The position numbers and the translations under genes were made by a program. A stretch of 64,000 bases of DNA from Deltaproteobacteria bacterium (lineage in GTDB: Bacteria; Desulfobacterota; Binatia; UTPRO1), in contig JADYZW010000047.1 of NCBI GenBank assembly GCA_020852955.1, positions 150,436-214,435 on the forward strand. Direction: 5' to 3'. The notes below the pieces were generated by a model. The model saw only the letters and a program-made list of their open reading frames with translations, did not search any database and was not told the origin of the DNA. Of this stretch, positions 54,005 through 61,817 are shown in pieces (the first letter of the stretch is position 1; every line of letters begins with the position of its first letter).

Positions 54005-54862
54005 CTACGCGGCGAGCAGGGCGACCCGCAGCAGGAAGAGCGGGACGCCGCCGACGAACGCGATCCAGTACGCCCGCTCGGCGAGGCGGCGCGCGCGGGC
54101 GGCGGCCGGCGAGGCGGTCCAGGCGGTGGCGAGGACGACAGCCTCGACGAGCACGCGCAGGACCGTGGACCAGAGCACGAGGTAGATCGCGAGCGTCCAC
54201 CAGTACGCGGCAAACCCGAGGAGATAGGCCCGGAGCCCGTACGTGTAGTACTCGCCGAAGGTCCCGCCGTAGGCGACCCACTGGTGCAGGCGAAAGAGCG
54301 GCAGCGCCAGAACGAGCGCGAACGCGACGTACTGGAGGAGCGGACGATACCAGCGGCCGGTCCCGTCGGTGCGCGACGCCGCATACGCGGCCGCGGGCGT
54401 GCGCGCCGCCGTACGCACGCCGTCGCCTCCCCCACCGGCGGCGATGGCGTCCACGAGAACGCCGAGCGCCGACGGGGGGGCCAGCGCGAGGCCGTAGGCG
54501 GCGCGCGCGCCGGACCGTAACCGGAACGCGACGCCCGGCGCGGGAAGCGGCGCCCGCCACGCCTCGAGCGCGACGATCGCGTCGCAGGGGATCTCGATGC
54601 GCCGGTCGCGGCGCGTGATCACCAGCAAGCCGTCCACGACGCTCACCGACGCCGCGAACACCCGCGCGAGAAGCCACGCCGCGAGCCCCGGGGCCGCGCT
54701 CGCCACGACGAACGTGCGGAGCAGCCGGAGCGGGTTCTCGAGCGGGGTCTCCGTGAACGCCAGCACGAACGCCATGGCGAGCAGGCTGCCGCGGCCGAGC
54801 GCTACCAGCAGTCCGGCTACGACACGCCAGGATCGGGAGTAGGCGGTCGCGGAGGTCGGCAT
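54005..54862 (-). CDS. Membrane protein, function unknown
   Basis: A 285-residue protein with two N-terminal hydrophobic helices (about residues 17-36 and 47-68), a soluble segment and three C-terminal helices. The segment DGLLVITRRDRRIEIPCDAI resembles a PH-like or YcxB-type beta domain. The C-terminal part reads LLQYVAFALVLALPLFRLHQW and YYTYGLRAYLLGFAAYWWTL. I start at ATG 54862 rather than GTG 54877. No named family. Upstream TTGCGA-N17-TAGATC (54911-54906, 54888-54883) could be its promoter. Confidence 0.75.
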   Translation of the reverse strand: MPTSATAYSRSWRVVAGLLVALGRGSLLAMAFVLAFTETPLENPLRLLRTFVVASAAPGLAAWLLARVFAASVSVVDGLLVITRRDRRIEIPCDAIVALEAWRAPLPAPGVAFRLRSGARAAYGLALAPPSALGVLVDAIAAGGGGDGVRTAARTPAAAYAASRTDGTGRWYRPLLQYVAFALVLALPLFRLHQWVAYGGTFGEYYTYGLRAYLLGFAAYWWTLAIYLVLWSTVLRVLVEAVVLATAWTASPAAARARRLAERAYWIAFVGGVPLFLLRVALLAA

Positions 54863-54882
54863 CGGGCGGGTGGGCACGCCGA

Positions 54883-54911
54883 GATCTACGCGGCGAGTTC
54901 CCGGGTCGCAA
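54883..54911 (-). promoter_or_regulatory. Possible promoter of membrane protein gene
   Basis: On the minus strand TTGCGA (54911-54906) and TAGATC (54888-54883) are 17 bases apart. Leader length would be about 14-20 bases. Each hexamer is only a partial match. Confidence 0.35.
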
Positions 54912-54934
54912 GACGCACGCCGCGCGCCAACGCG

Positions 54935-55277
54935 ATGACGTACGACGCGGTGCGCAGGGTCGCCGCGCTCTTCGGCGGTGATTTCTGCACCGACATCGTT
55001 CGTCCTTCGCGCTGCCTACGCCATGATCCCCGAGCCGACGGAGACCATCGAGATCGAGCTTCTGCCCGGGGACGGCTACGCCCCGGGCCTCTCCTCGAAG
55101 CTCTGGATCGCCCTCGAGGACGAGGTCAGGAAGTCGCCGCGCCGCTCTCGCGCCGTGGACCTGGTGAGGAATGCGGGCCAGGTGCTCGGTCCCGGCGATG
55201 GCGACCAGCGCCCGCGGCGGAGCGCGGCCGCCTGCGCACCATCACGCACCCTGCGGGATATCGCCCACCCGCCCTGA
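54935..55277 (+). pseudogene. Possible decayed coding segment
   Basis: Part of the 700-base gap 54863-55562. One frame reads MTYDAVRRVAALFGGDFCTD (from 54935) and then loses sense. Another frame from ATG 55023 reads MIPEPTETIEIELLPGDGYA and KLWIALEDEVRKSPRR up to about 55165, with coding-like third positions before it deteriorates. The pattern would fit a frameshifted gene, but both pieces are short and I recognise no family. Low confidence. Confidence 0.25.
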
Positions 55278-55395
55278 CGAGCACTCGCCCCAAGGCGCGG
55301 ATCCGCCTCGGGTCGCGGCGGGGTACGGCCGTTGCTGAATGCTCCTCCCGAGACCACGACACGGACCCCAGGACGGGGACCAGAGGAGGAGCGCC

Positions 55396-55626
55396 ATGCG
55401 GAAGACCACGTCACGGATCGTCGCGCTCGCGGCGAGATCGTGCCGACGATCGCGGAAACGCCCGCAGGCGCAACCGGCCGACCCGCGCAAAGCGCGCCCA
55501 CCCGCGACACGTCGAGCCGGCGCACGAGACCCGCGCTACGCCGGCGGCGCCGGCGCAGGCGCCTACGCCGCGCGGTCGATCAGCTGCGCGATCTTCGCGC
55601 GCTGGTACGGGCCGTCGCCGAAGTAG
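55396..55626 (+). CDS. Orphan short ORF with strong RBS
   Basis: A 76-residue ORF that begins MRKTTSRIVALAA after an AGGAGGAG site five bases upstream. The start looks like a real exported-protein start, but the rest is Arg/Ala-rich and overlaps the end of the convergent acyl-CoA dehydrogenase gene. A one-base shift gives EIVPTIAETPAGATG instead. It may be a truncated gene or chance; otherwise I see nothing in 55278-55395. Confidence 0.2.
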   Translation: MRKTTSRIVALAARSCRRSRKRPQAQPADPRKARPPATRRAGARDPRYAGGAGAGAYAARSISCAIFARWYGPSPK

Positions 55627-56735
55627 AACTGGTTGTGCTTCTGGCGCTTCACGTAGATGTGGACGTCGCACTCCCACGTGAAGCCGATGCCGCCGTGCAG
55701 CTGGATCGAGCGGCTCGAGGCGAAGGCCCCGGCGTCGGAGGCCGCGGCCTTCGCCATGCGGGCGAGGCAGAGCGCGCTCTCGGGCTCGGTGTCGATGGCG
55801 CAGGCCGCCGCGTAGGTGAGCGAGCGGGCGCGGTCGACGTCGATCATCACGTTCACGATCGGGTGCTTCACGGCCTGGAAGAAGCCGATCAAGCGGTCGA
55901 ACTGCGTCCGGACGCGCGCGTACTCGGCGGTCGTCTGGAGCTGCCACTCGGCGGCGCCGCAGAGATCGGCGGCGACGATGGTCAGGATCGCGGGCAGCGC
56001 GGCGGCGACCGCCTTCGCGCCGACGCTCCCCGTGGACGAGGCGACGATCGCGGACGTGCCGACCTTCACGTCGTCGAACTCCACGCGCGCCTGATCGCGG
56101 GTGAGGTCGACGACGCGATCGGGGAGGATCTTCAGGCCCGGCGCGTCCGACGCGACGGCGTAGAGGCCGACGCCGCCCTTGGCGTCGCGCGCAGCGACGA
56201 CGAAGAACGCGGCCTTCCGCGCCTCTTGCACGAAGGGCACGCTGCCCTTCAGGACCGCGCCGTTGCCGCTCTCGGTGACGGCGATCGACGTGGCGTCGGG
56301 GAGCCACGAGCCCTCGGCGCCCGGACCCGCAAACGACGCGGCGGCGCCCCCGACGACGCGTTCGAGGCACGTCTTCGCGGCGTCGGTACCGGCCTCGCGC
56401 AGTACCGCGGTCGCGATGAGCGTCGCGATCAGCGGGGACGGCAGCGCGGCGCGGCCGATCTCCTCGGCGAGCGCCGCGACCGCGATCGTCTTCATGCCGG
56501 CGCCGCCCGCCGACTCGGGCACGGCGAGCGCGGTCCAGCCGAGCTCGACCATCTGCTTCCAGACCCGCTCGTCCCAGGCGAGCGGCTGCACGGCGCTCTC
56601 GTAGGCGAGCTTGTGGTCCTTGGCGACGAGCGCGCGGAGCTTCTCGATCGGCGCATGGTCCTTCAGGAACTTGCGCGCGGCGTCGCGCAACATCTGCTCT
56701 TCCGAGCCGAAACCGAAATCCTTGGGCTGGGCCAT
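55563..56735 (-). CDS. Acyl-CoA dehydrogenase (beta-like subunit)
   Basis: A 390-residue acyl-CoA dehydrogenase. N-terminal domain: EEQMLRDAARKFLKDHAPIE. The C-terminal FAD-contact region reads SRSIQLHGGIGFTWECDVHI followed by KHNQFYFGDGPYQRAKIAQL. The middle FAD/substrate loop is degenerate, with ASSTGSVGAKAVAAALPAIL in place of the usual WITN region. This resembles the second subunit of heteromeric dehydrogenases used on steroid side chains and other bulky substrates. It follows the partner gene by 12 bases, suggesting an alpha2-beta2 complex. Confidence 0.9.
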   Translation of the reverse strand: MAQPKDFGFGSEEQMLRDAARKFLKDHAPIEKLRALVAKDHKLAYESAVQPLAWDERVWKQMVELGWTALAVPESAGGAGMKTIAVAALAEEIGRAALPSPLIATLIATAVLREAGTDAAKTCLERVVGGAAASFAGPGAEGSWLPDATSIAVTESGNGAVLKGSVPFVQEARKAAFFVVAARDAKGGVGLYAVASDAPGLKILPDRVVDLTRDQARVEFDDVKVGTSAIVASSTGSVGAKAVAAALPAILTIVAADLCGAAEWQLQTTAEYARVRTQFDRLIGFFQAVKHPIVNVMIDVDRARSLTYAAACAIDTEPESALCLARMAKAAASDAGAFASSRSIQLHGGIGFTWECDVHIYVKRQKHNQFYFGDGPYQRAKIAQLIDRAA

Positions 56736-56747
56736 CGTCCCGTCTCC

Positions 56748-57938
56748 TTACTTCGACTTCGCGAGGCCGAGGACGCGCTCGCCGAGGATGTTGCGTTGGA
56801 TCTCGTTGCTACCGGCGGCGATCGTGAAGCCGTACGAGTTGAGATACGCGAGCGGCCACTGGCCGTTGTCGGGGGCGCCGGGGTCGCCGACGTAGAGGCT
56901 CGCCGCCGGTCCCTCGATCTCGAGCGCCACCGCCGCGATGTCCTGCATCAGCTCGCTGACGGTGACCTTGGCCTGGAGCGGGAGGCGCATCGGGTGGTCG
57001 GTGAGCGGCTCGACGCGCATGCGGCGGTGCCCCTGGCGCATGCCCTCGACGCGGATCGCGAGCTGGGCGACGCGGTCGCGGATGATGGCGTCTTCCCACG
57101 CGGGCTTGCCGTCGCGCCGCGAGCGCTTGGCGAGGCTCACGAGCTGGGCGATGCGCTCGTCGAGCGAGATGCCGCCGCCGCTCCCCGCGCCTTCGGCCGC
57201 GCCGCGCTCGTAGAGGAGCGTCGTCATCGCGACGGTCCAGCCCTTGCCGATCTCGTCGACGCGGTACGCGTCGGGCACGACGACGTCCTCGAACAGCACC
57301 TCGTTGAAGCCGGTCTCGCCGGTGATCTTGATGAGGGGCCGCACCGTGACGCCCTTCGTGTTCGCGATCGGCACTATGAAGTACGTGAGGCCGTTGTACT
57401 TGTGCTCGTTGCTGGTGCGCGTGACCATGATCATCCAGCTCGCGAAGTGCGCGAGACTGGTCCACACCTTGTGGCCGTTGATGATCCAGTTGTCGCCGTC
57501 GCGCACGGCCGACGCCTGCGCGTTCGCGAGATCGCTGCCGGCGTTCGGCTCGGAGAAGCCCTGGCACCAGATCTCGTCGGCGGCCAGCAGCGGCGGAATG
57601 AAGCGCCGCTTCTGCTCCTCGGTGCCGTGGTTCAGGATCGTCGGCGCCGCCATCGAGAGTCCGATGACGTTGATCAGGTACGGCACCTGGGCGCGGCCCA
57701 TCTCCTGGCCCGCGATCTGCTGGAAACCGGCGTGGCCGCCGCCCCCGTACTCTTTCGGATAGTCGCAGCCGATGAGGCCGGCCTCGTAGCACTTCTTCTC
57801 CCAGGCGCAGAGGTAGCGCCGCTGCTCCTCGGTCATGACCTCGATGGGGCTGAGCGGCAGCCGGAAGCTCGGCGCGGCGGGCCGGTTCTCGGCGAGCCAG
57901 CGGCGGCAGTACTCACGGAACTCCTCGTGCTCGGTCAT
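56748..57938 (-). CDS. Acyl-CoA dehydrogenase (alpha-like subunit)
   Basis: A 396-residue acyl-CoA dehydrogenase. Landmarks are YPKEYGGGGHAGFQQIAGQE, the FAD loop CQGFSEPNAGSDLANAQASA, NWIINGHKVWTSLAHFASWM, and the C-terminal TIAAGSNEIQRNILGERVLG. This is the FadE-type subunit with an intact FAD site. ATG 57938 follows a GAAGGAGCAG site. It heads a two-gene unit with 55563-56735. A 14-base palindrome sits about 100 bases upstream. Substrate length cannot be told. Confidence 0.93.
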   Translation of the reverse strand: MTEHEEFREYCRRWLAENRPAAPSFRLPLSPIEVMTEEQRRYLCAWEKKCYEAGLIGCDYPKEYGGGGHAGFQQIAGQEMGRAQVPYLINVIGLSMAAPTILNHGTEEQKRRFIPPLLAADEIWCQGFSEPNAGSDLANAQASAVRDGDNWIINGHKVWTSLAHFASWMIMVTRTSNEHKYNGLTYFIVPIANTKGVTVRPLIKITGETGFNEVLFEDVVVPDAYRVDEIGKGWTVAMTTLLYERGAAEGAGSGGGISLDERIAQLVSLAKRSRRDGKPAWEDAIIRDRVAQLAIRVEGMRQGHRRMRVEPLTDHPMRLPLQAKVTVSELMQDIAAVALEIEGPAASLYVGDPGAPDNGQWPLAYLNSYGFTIAAGSNEIQRNILGERVLGLAKSK

Positions 57939-58039
57939 GGGAGCTGCTCCTTCTCGCGGGGATTCTCGGCGTGATCGCTGCGGGGGCGAATCGCGACCGG
58001 CGGGGAATGTGTCACGAGCCCCGGGACGCGGCAAGCGGT

Positions 58040-58053
58040 TGCACGATCGTGCA
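58040..58053. promoter_or_regulatory. Palindromic operator candidate upstream of ACAD pair
   Basis: TGCACGATCGTGCA is a perfect 14-base palindrome 102 bases before the ATG of the acyl-CoA dehydrogenase unit. On the minus strand TTGCCG-N17-CACATT lies just downstream of it. This is the style of a TetR-family operator, such as those controlling fatty acid or steroid genes; the regulator is not in the window. The rest of the 261-base gap 57939-58199 holds nothing else I can name. Confidence 0.45.
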
Positions 58054-58199
58054 CTACGCAGGCGCCGCGCCCGTGGCCGCGCCCCTCACCGCGCGTCTCC
58101 ATGGAAGGCGCGGGCTCGACGAGCGGCCGGTGCCGCCGCGCGCGGCATGACTCAGTCGCCGTCGCGCTCGCCGACCCCGTCCGGATTCACCGCCCGCCC

Positions 58200-58754
58200 T
58201 CAGATCCCCAGGCGACGCGCGAGCGCGTCGACGCTGTCGAGCAGCTCCGAGCCGTTGGGCACGGCGCCGCCCGGCGTTACGTGATCCACGACCTCGGGCA
58301 TGAGCCGCTCGAGCCCGCGCGACGCGTCCGCCTCGCTGAGGCCGGCGCGGCGCGCGATCTCGGCGAGACCGCCGGCGCCGAAGATCTGCTCGAGCGCTCC
58401 CGCCGGCAGCGCCTGGTTCTCGCCGCTGCCGACCCACGAGCGCGCCTGCTCGCCGAAGCCCGCCCGCTGCACCGCCTCGAGGAGCCCCCCGAGCCCGCCC
58501 GCGCCGCCGGCGCCGCCGGCGCCGCCGAGGATCTGTCCGAGGATGTCGCCGAGCCCGCCCGCGCTCGCGCGGCCGAAGCCGGCGGACGGCTCGCTCGCGC
58601 CGCGCCGACTGCCGAGCATGGCGAGCACGACCGGCAGGAGCGCCATCAGGACGCGGCTCATGTCGGAGCTGCCCACGCCGTCCGCGCGGACCTGCCGCTC
58701 CGACATGGCCGGACCGGCGGTCAATTGACCGAGCAAGTCGTCGAGCAGTCCCAT
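58200..58754 (-). CDS. YidB family protein (DUF937)
   Basis: A 184-residue protein that begins MGLLDDLLGQLTAGPA, the usual YidB-like start. A Gly-rich segment in the middle (GQILGGAGGAGGAGGLGG) precedes SWVGSGENQALPAGALEQIF and a C-terminal helical LARRLGI end. The SWV-x-G-x-N-x-x-I/L pattern is the family hallmark. Function is unknown. It is divergent from the CoA-transferase operon with a 120-base gap. Confidence 0.87.
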   Translation of the reverse strand: MGLLDDLLGQLTAGPAMSERQVRADGVGSSDMSRVLMALLPVVLAMLGSRRGASEPSAGFGRASAGGLGDILGQILGGAGGAGGAGGLGGLLEAVQRAGFGEQARSWVGSGENQALPAGALEQIFGAGGLAEIARRAGLSEADASRGLERLMPEVVDHVTPGGAVPNGSELLDSVDALARRLGI

Positions 58755-58828
58755 GGGCGATCTCCTTCGCGGCGTTTGGTGTCGGCACCCTACGCCGCGC
58801 GCACACCCGCTCGCAACCGGGGCGCGCT

Positions 58829-58858
58829 TTGACATGCGCGCGAGGCCTCCGCTACGAG
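58829..58858 (+). promoter_or_regulatory. Predicted promoter of CoA-transferase pair
   Basis: A perfect TTGACA (58829-58834) is followed after 18 bases by TACGAG (58853-58858). Transcription would start near 58865, a very short leader that includes the GGAGG ribosome-binding site of the first CoA-transferase. Confidence 0.4.
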
Positions 58859-58874
58859 CCGCCCGGAGGCGACG

Positions 58875-60116
58875 ATGCTGAGCCCCTACCGCGTCCTGGA
58901 TCTCACTCGCAGCCGCGGCCACCTCTGCGGCCAGATCCTCGGCGATCTCGGCGCCGACGTGGTGCAGGTCGAGCCACCCGGCGGCGCGCCGACGCGGCGC
59001 CGCGGGCCGTTCGTCGACGACGCGCCGCACCCCGACCGCTCCCTCGAATGGTGGGCGGTCGCGCGCAACAAGCGCGGGGTCACACTCGACCTCGACCGCG
59101 CACGCGGTCGCGAGCTCCTGCTCCGCCTGGTCGCCGCCGCCGACTTCCTGATCGAGTCGGAGACGCCCGGAGTCCAGGCGGCGCGCGGGCTCGACTACGC
59201 CGCGCTCGCCGCCGCGAATCCGGGGCTCGTCTACGTCTCGATCACGCCCTTCGGACAGACCGGCCCGAAGGCGGCGTGGGCCGACAGCGACCTCGTCCTG
59301 CTCGCGGCCGGCGGGCCGCTGCGCCTCACCGGCGACGAGGACCGCGCGCCGCTCCGGGTCGGCGTGCCGCAGGCCTATGCCCATGCCGCCGCCGAAGCGG
59401 CGGGCGCCGCGCTCGTCGCCCACCACGAGCGCGCGCGTTCGGGACGCGGCCAGCACGTCGACGTCTCGGCGCAGCAGGCAGTGACCCTCGCCACCCAGGC
59501 GTACCTCCTGAGCTCGGCGGTCGGCTTTCCCGACGCCCGCCGCATCTCCGGCGGCGCCGGCATGGGGCCGCTCTCGGTGCGGTTCGTCCATCCGGCGGCC
59601 GACGGGCACGTCTCGATCACGTTCCTGTTCGGCTCGTCGGTCGGCCCGTTCACGCGCCGCCTCATGCACTGGGTGGCCGAGGAAGGCGGCTGCGACGCGG
59701 CGACCCGCGACAAGGACTGGGTCCGCTTCTTCGACCAGCTGTTCACGGGCGAGGAGACGTTCGCCGAACTCGTCCGCGTGCAGGAGGCGGTGGCGGGGTT
59801 CACCCGTACGAAGACGAAGGCGGAGCTGTTGCGCGCGGCGCTCGAGCGCGACCTCCTGATCGCGCCGGTCGCGACGACGCGCGAAGTCGTCGAGAACGCG
59901 CAGCTCGCGGCACGCGACTACTGGCGAACGCTCGCCCATCCGGAGCTCGACCGCGCCGTCCGCTACCCCGGGCCGTTCGCGCGCCCGTCGCGGACGCCGC
60001 TCCGCTACCGCCGCCGGCCGCCGATGGTCGGCGAGCACAACCGCGAGATCCTCGGCGGCGAGCTCGGGCTCGACGACGCCGAGCTCGCGCGCCTCGCTGC
60101 GGGGGGAGTGATCTGA
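58875..60116 (+). CDS. CaiB/BaiF family III CoA-transferase, first gene
   Basis: A 413-residue type III CoA-transferase. The N-terminal Rossmann part has YRVLDLTRSRGHLCGQILGD and ADVVQVEPPGG. The catalytic Asp lies in GRGQHVDVSAQQAVTLA. Family helix ends and a C-terminal GEHNREILGGELGLDDAELA region follow. It moves CoA between an acyl-CoA and an acid. The ATG at 58875 has a GGAGG site. Stop and next start overlap as TGATG. The substrate is unknown, but the pair suggests a heteromeric enzyme or paired activities. Confidence 0.93.
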   Translation: MLSPYRVLDLTRSRGHLCGQILGDLGADVVQVEPPGGAPTRRRGPFVDDAPHPDRSLEWWAVARNKRGVTLDLDRARGRELLLRLVAAADFLIESETPGVQAARGLDYAALAAANPGLVYVSITPFGQTGPKAAWADSDLVLLAAGGPLRLTGDEDRAPLRVGVPQAYAHAAAEAAGAALVAHHERARSGRGQHVDVSAQQAVTLATQAYLLSSAVGFPDARRISGGAGMGPLSVRFVHPAADGHVSITFLFGSSVGPFTRRLMHWVAEEGGCDAATRDKDWVRFFDQLFTGEETFAELVRVQEAVAGFTRTKTKAELLRAALERDLLIAPVATTREVVENAQLAARDYWRTLAHPELDRAVRYPGPFARPSRTPLRYRRRPPMVGEHNREILGGELGLDDAELARLAAGGVI

Positions 60117-61330
60117 TGTCCGAGGCCGCGCTCGCCGACGTCAAGGTGCTCGACCTCATGTGGGCGATCGCGGGACCGGCCGCGACGCGCATGCTCGCCG
60201 ACTACGGCGCGACCGTGGTGCGCGTCGAGTCGACGACCCGCACCGACATCTGCCGCACGGTGGCGCCGTTCCACGAGCTGCCGCCCGAGTCCGAGAGCGC
60301 GGTCCTCTTCCATGAGATGAACGCCGGGAAGCGCATGATCACCCTCGACCTCGGAACGCCCGCCGGCCGCGAGGTGGCGCTCGATCTCGTACGCTGGGCC
60401 GACGTCGTGACCGAGGCCTACAGCGCGGGCACGATGCATGCGCTCGGATTCGGCTACGAGGCTCTCCGCGCGGTGAACCCGTCGATCATCATGCTGAGCA
60501 CCTGCCTCATGGGGCAGACGGGGCCGCTCGCCGCCTACGCCGGCTTCGGGAACCTCGCGCACTCGATCACCGGCTTCGGCGCGCTCTGCGGCTGGCCCGA
60601 CCGCGCGCCCGCCGGACCCTTCGGCGCCTACACCGACTACATCGCGCCGCGCTTCAGCGCGATCGCGATCCTCGCCGCGCTCGACCACCGGCGGCGGACC
60701 GGCGAAGGCCAGCACATCGACCTCGCGCAGGCCGAGGCGGCGATCCACTTCCTCGGCCCCGCGATGCTCGACTACACGGTGAACGGCCGCGTCTGGACGG
60801 CGGCCGGCAACGCCGACCACGATGCGGCGCCGCACGGCGTGTACCCCGCCGCCGGGGACGATCGCTGGATCGCGATCGCCGTGCGCGACGACGCCGAGTT
60901 CGCGGCGCTCGCCGCGGCGCTCGGCGACCCGACGCTCGCGCGCGACCCGCGCTTCGCGACGATCGAGGCGCGCCGCGCGAACCTCGACGCGCTCGACGCC
61001 GTCGTCGCCGCGTGGACCGCCGCGCGCGATCCGCACGCGGCGGAGACCGCGCTCCAGGCGGCCGGCGTGCCGGCAGCGGTCGTCGCGGGAAGCGCCGACC
61101 TCTGCGCCGACCCGCAGCTCGTCCACCGCCAGCACGTCCGCCAGCTCACCCATCCGACCTACGGAACGACGCCGGTCGAAAACGCGCGCTCGCGCCTGTC
61201 GCGCACGCCCGCCATGGTCGCTGGGGCGGCGCCGACCCTCGGCCGGGACAACCACGAGGTCCTCGAGACCATCCTCGGCTACGACGCGGATCGCATCGCG
61301 GATCTCGTCGTTGCCGGTGCGCTCGGATGA
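60116..61330 (+). CDS. CaiB/BaiF family III CoA-transferase, second gene
   Basis: A 404-residue type III CoA-transferase starting MSEAALADVKVLDLMWAIAG. Landmarks are NAGKRMITLDLGTPAGREVA, SIIMLSTCLMGQTGPLAAYA and the catalytic-Asp region GEGQHIDLAQAEAAIHFL. The C-terminal GRDNHEVLETILGYDADRIA is family typical. It overlaps the preceding gene by one base (TGATG), so the two are co-translated. Both genes keep the active-site Asp, which leaves open whether they form one heterodimer or two enzymes. Confidence 0.93.
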   Translation: MSEAALADVKVLDLMWAIAGPAATRMLADYGATVVRVESTTRTDICRTVAPFHELPPESESAVLFHEMNAGKRMITLDLGTPAGREVALDLVRWADVVTEAYSAGTMHALGFGYEALRAVNPSIIMLSTCLMGQTGPLAAYAGFGNLAHSITGFGALCGWPDRAPAGPFGAYTDYIAPRFSAIAILAALDHRRRTGEGQHIDLAQAEAAIHFLGPAMLDYTVNGRVWTAAGNADHDAAPHGVYPAAGDDRWIAIAVRDDAEFAALAAALGDPTLARDPRFATIEARRANLDALDAVVAAWTAARDPHAAETALQAAGVPAAVVAGSADLCADPQLVHRQHVRQLTHPTYGTTPVENARSRLSRTPAMVAGAAPTLGRDNHEVLETILGYDADRIADLVVAGALG

Positions 61331-61331
61331 A

Positions 61332-61361
61332 CGGCGGCGGGCATCGTAAACTTTGCCGCCG
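61332..61361 (+). terminator. Stem-loop after CoA-transferase pair
   Basis: A 7-base-pair stem CGGCGGC/GCCGCCG (61332-61338 with 61355-61361) with a 16-base loop begins one base after the second CoA-transferase stop. No U-run follows, so termination is only possible. Confidence 0.3.
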
Positions 61362-61378
61362 GCCTTCCCTTCCTGCCA

Positions 61379-61418
61379 GAGATCCGTGCACGCGGGGCAC
61401 GAAAGCCCCTGAGATCTC
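61379..61418 (+). other. Possible structured leader of thioredoxin-like gene
   Basis: GAGATC (61379-61384) pairs with GATCTC (61413-61418), and inside this GGGGC/GCCCC (61394-61398 with 61405-61409) forms a nested hairpin. The combined fold lies 42 bases before the thioredoxin-like ATG. I match it to no known riboswitch. Confidence 0.25.
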
Positions 61419-61459
61419 GTGGACGGGTCTCGGCACGTCGCTTGCTTCGAAAAACCGCC

Positions 61460-61786
61460 ATGACGTTCGGATCCGAACACGCGGAGCCCGATCGTGCGAT
61501 GATCGACTCGCTCCTCGGGCCTGCCGTGATCGAGTTCGGCGCAGATTGGTGCGGCTACTGCCGGGCGGCTCAGCCGCTGATCGGCGCGGCGCTCGGGGGA
61601 TTTCCCGAGGTGCGCCACCTCAAGGTCGCCGACGCAAGGGGCCGACCGCTCGGCCGTTCCTTCGGCGTGAAGCTCTGGCCGACGCTCGTCTTCCTGCGCG
61701 ACGGCGAGGAAGTGGCGCGCGTCATCCGGCCGTCGCGCGCCAATTCGATCGCCCGCGTCCTCGATACGATCACCCCGCGCCACTGA
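61460..61786 (+). CDS. Thioredoxin-like protein
   Basis: A 108-residue thioredoxin-fold protein with active site WCGYC in GADWCGYCRAAQPLIGAAL and the cis-Pro in LWPTLVFLRDGEEVARVIRP. The start is ATG 61460 in preference to an in-frame TTG at 61442. Lacking a signal peptide, it is probably cytoplasmic. The active-site CGYC differs from CGPC of classical thioredoxin, suggesting a reductase or disulfide-exchange role. It follows the CoA-transferase pair by 129 bases. Confidence 0.9.
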   Translation: MTFGSEHAEPDRAMIDSLLGPAVIEFGADWCGYCRAAQPLIGAALGGFPEVRHLKVADARGRPLGRSFGVKLWPTLVFLRDGEEVARVIRPSRANSIARVLDTITPRH

Positions 61787-61817
61787 GCCGTCGGCGGCGC
61801 CGCCGCGCGGCCGCGCA

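Noticed and set aside
61379-61418. Guanidine or other known riboswitch before the thioredoxin-like gene
   Set aside because: The ACGR loop, paired hairpins or other conserved cores are missing; only generic stems are visible.
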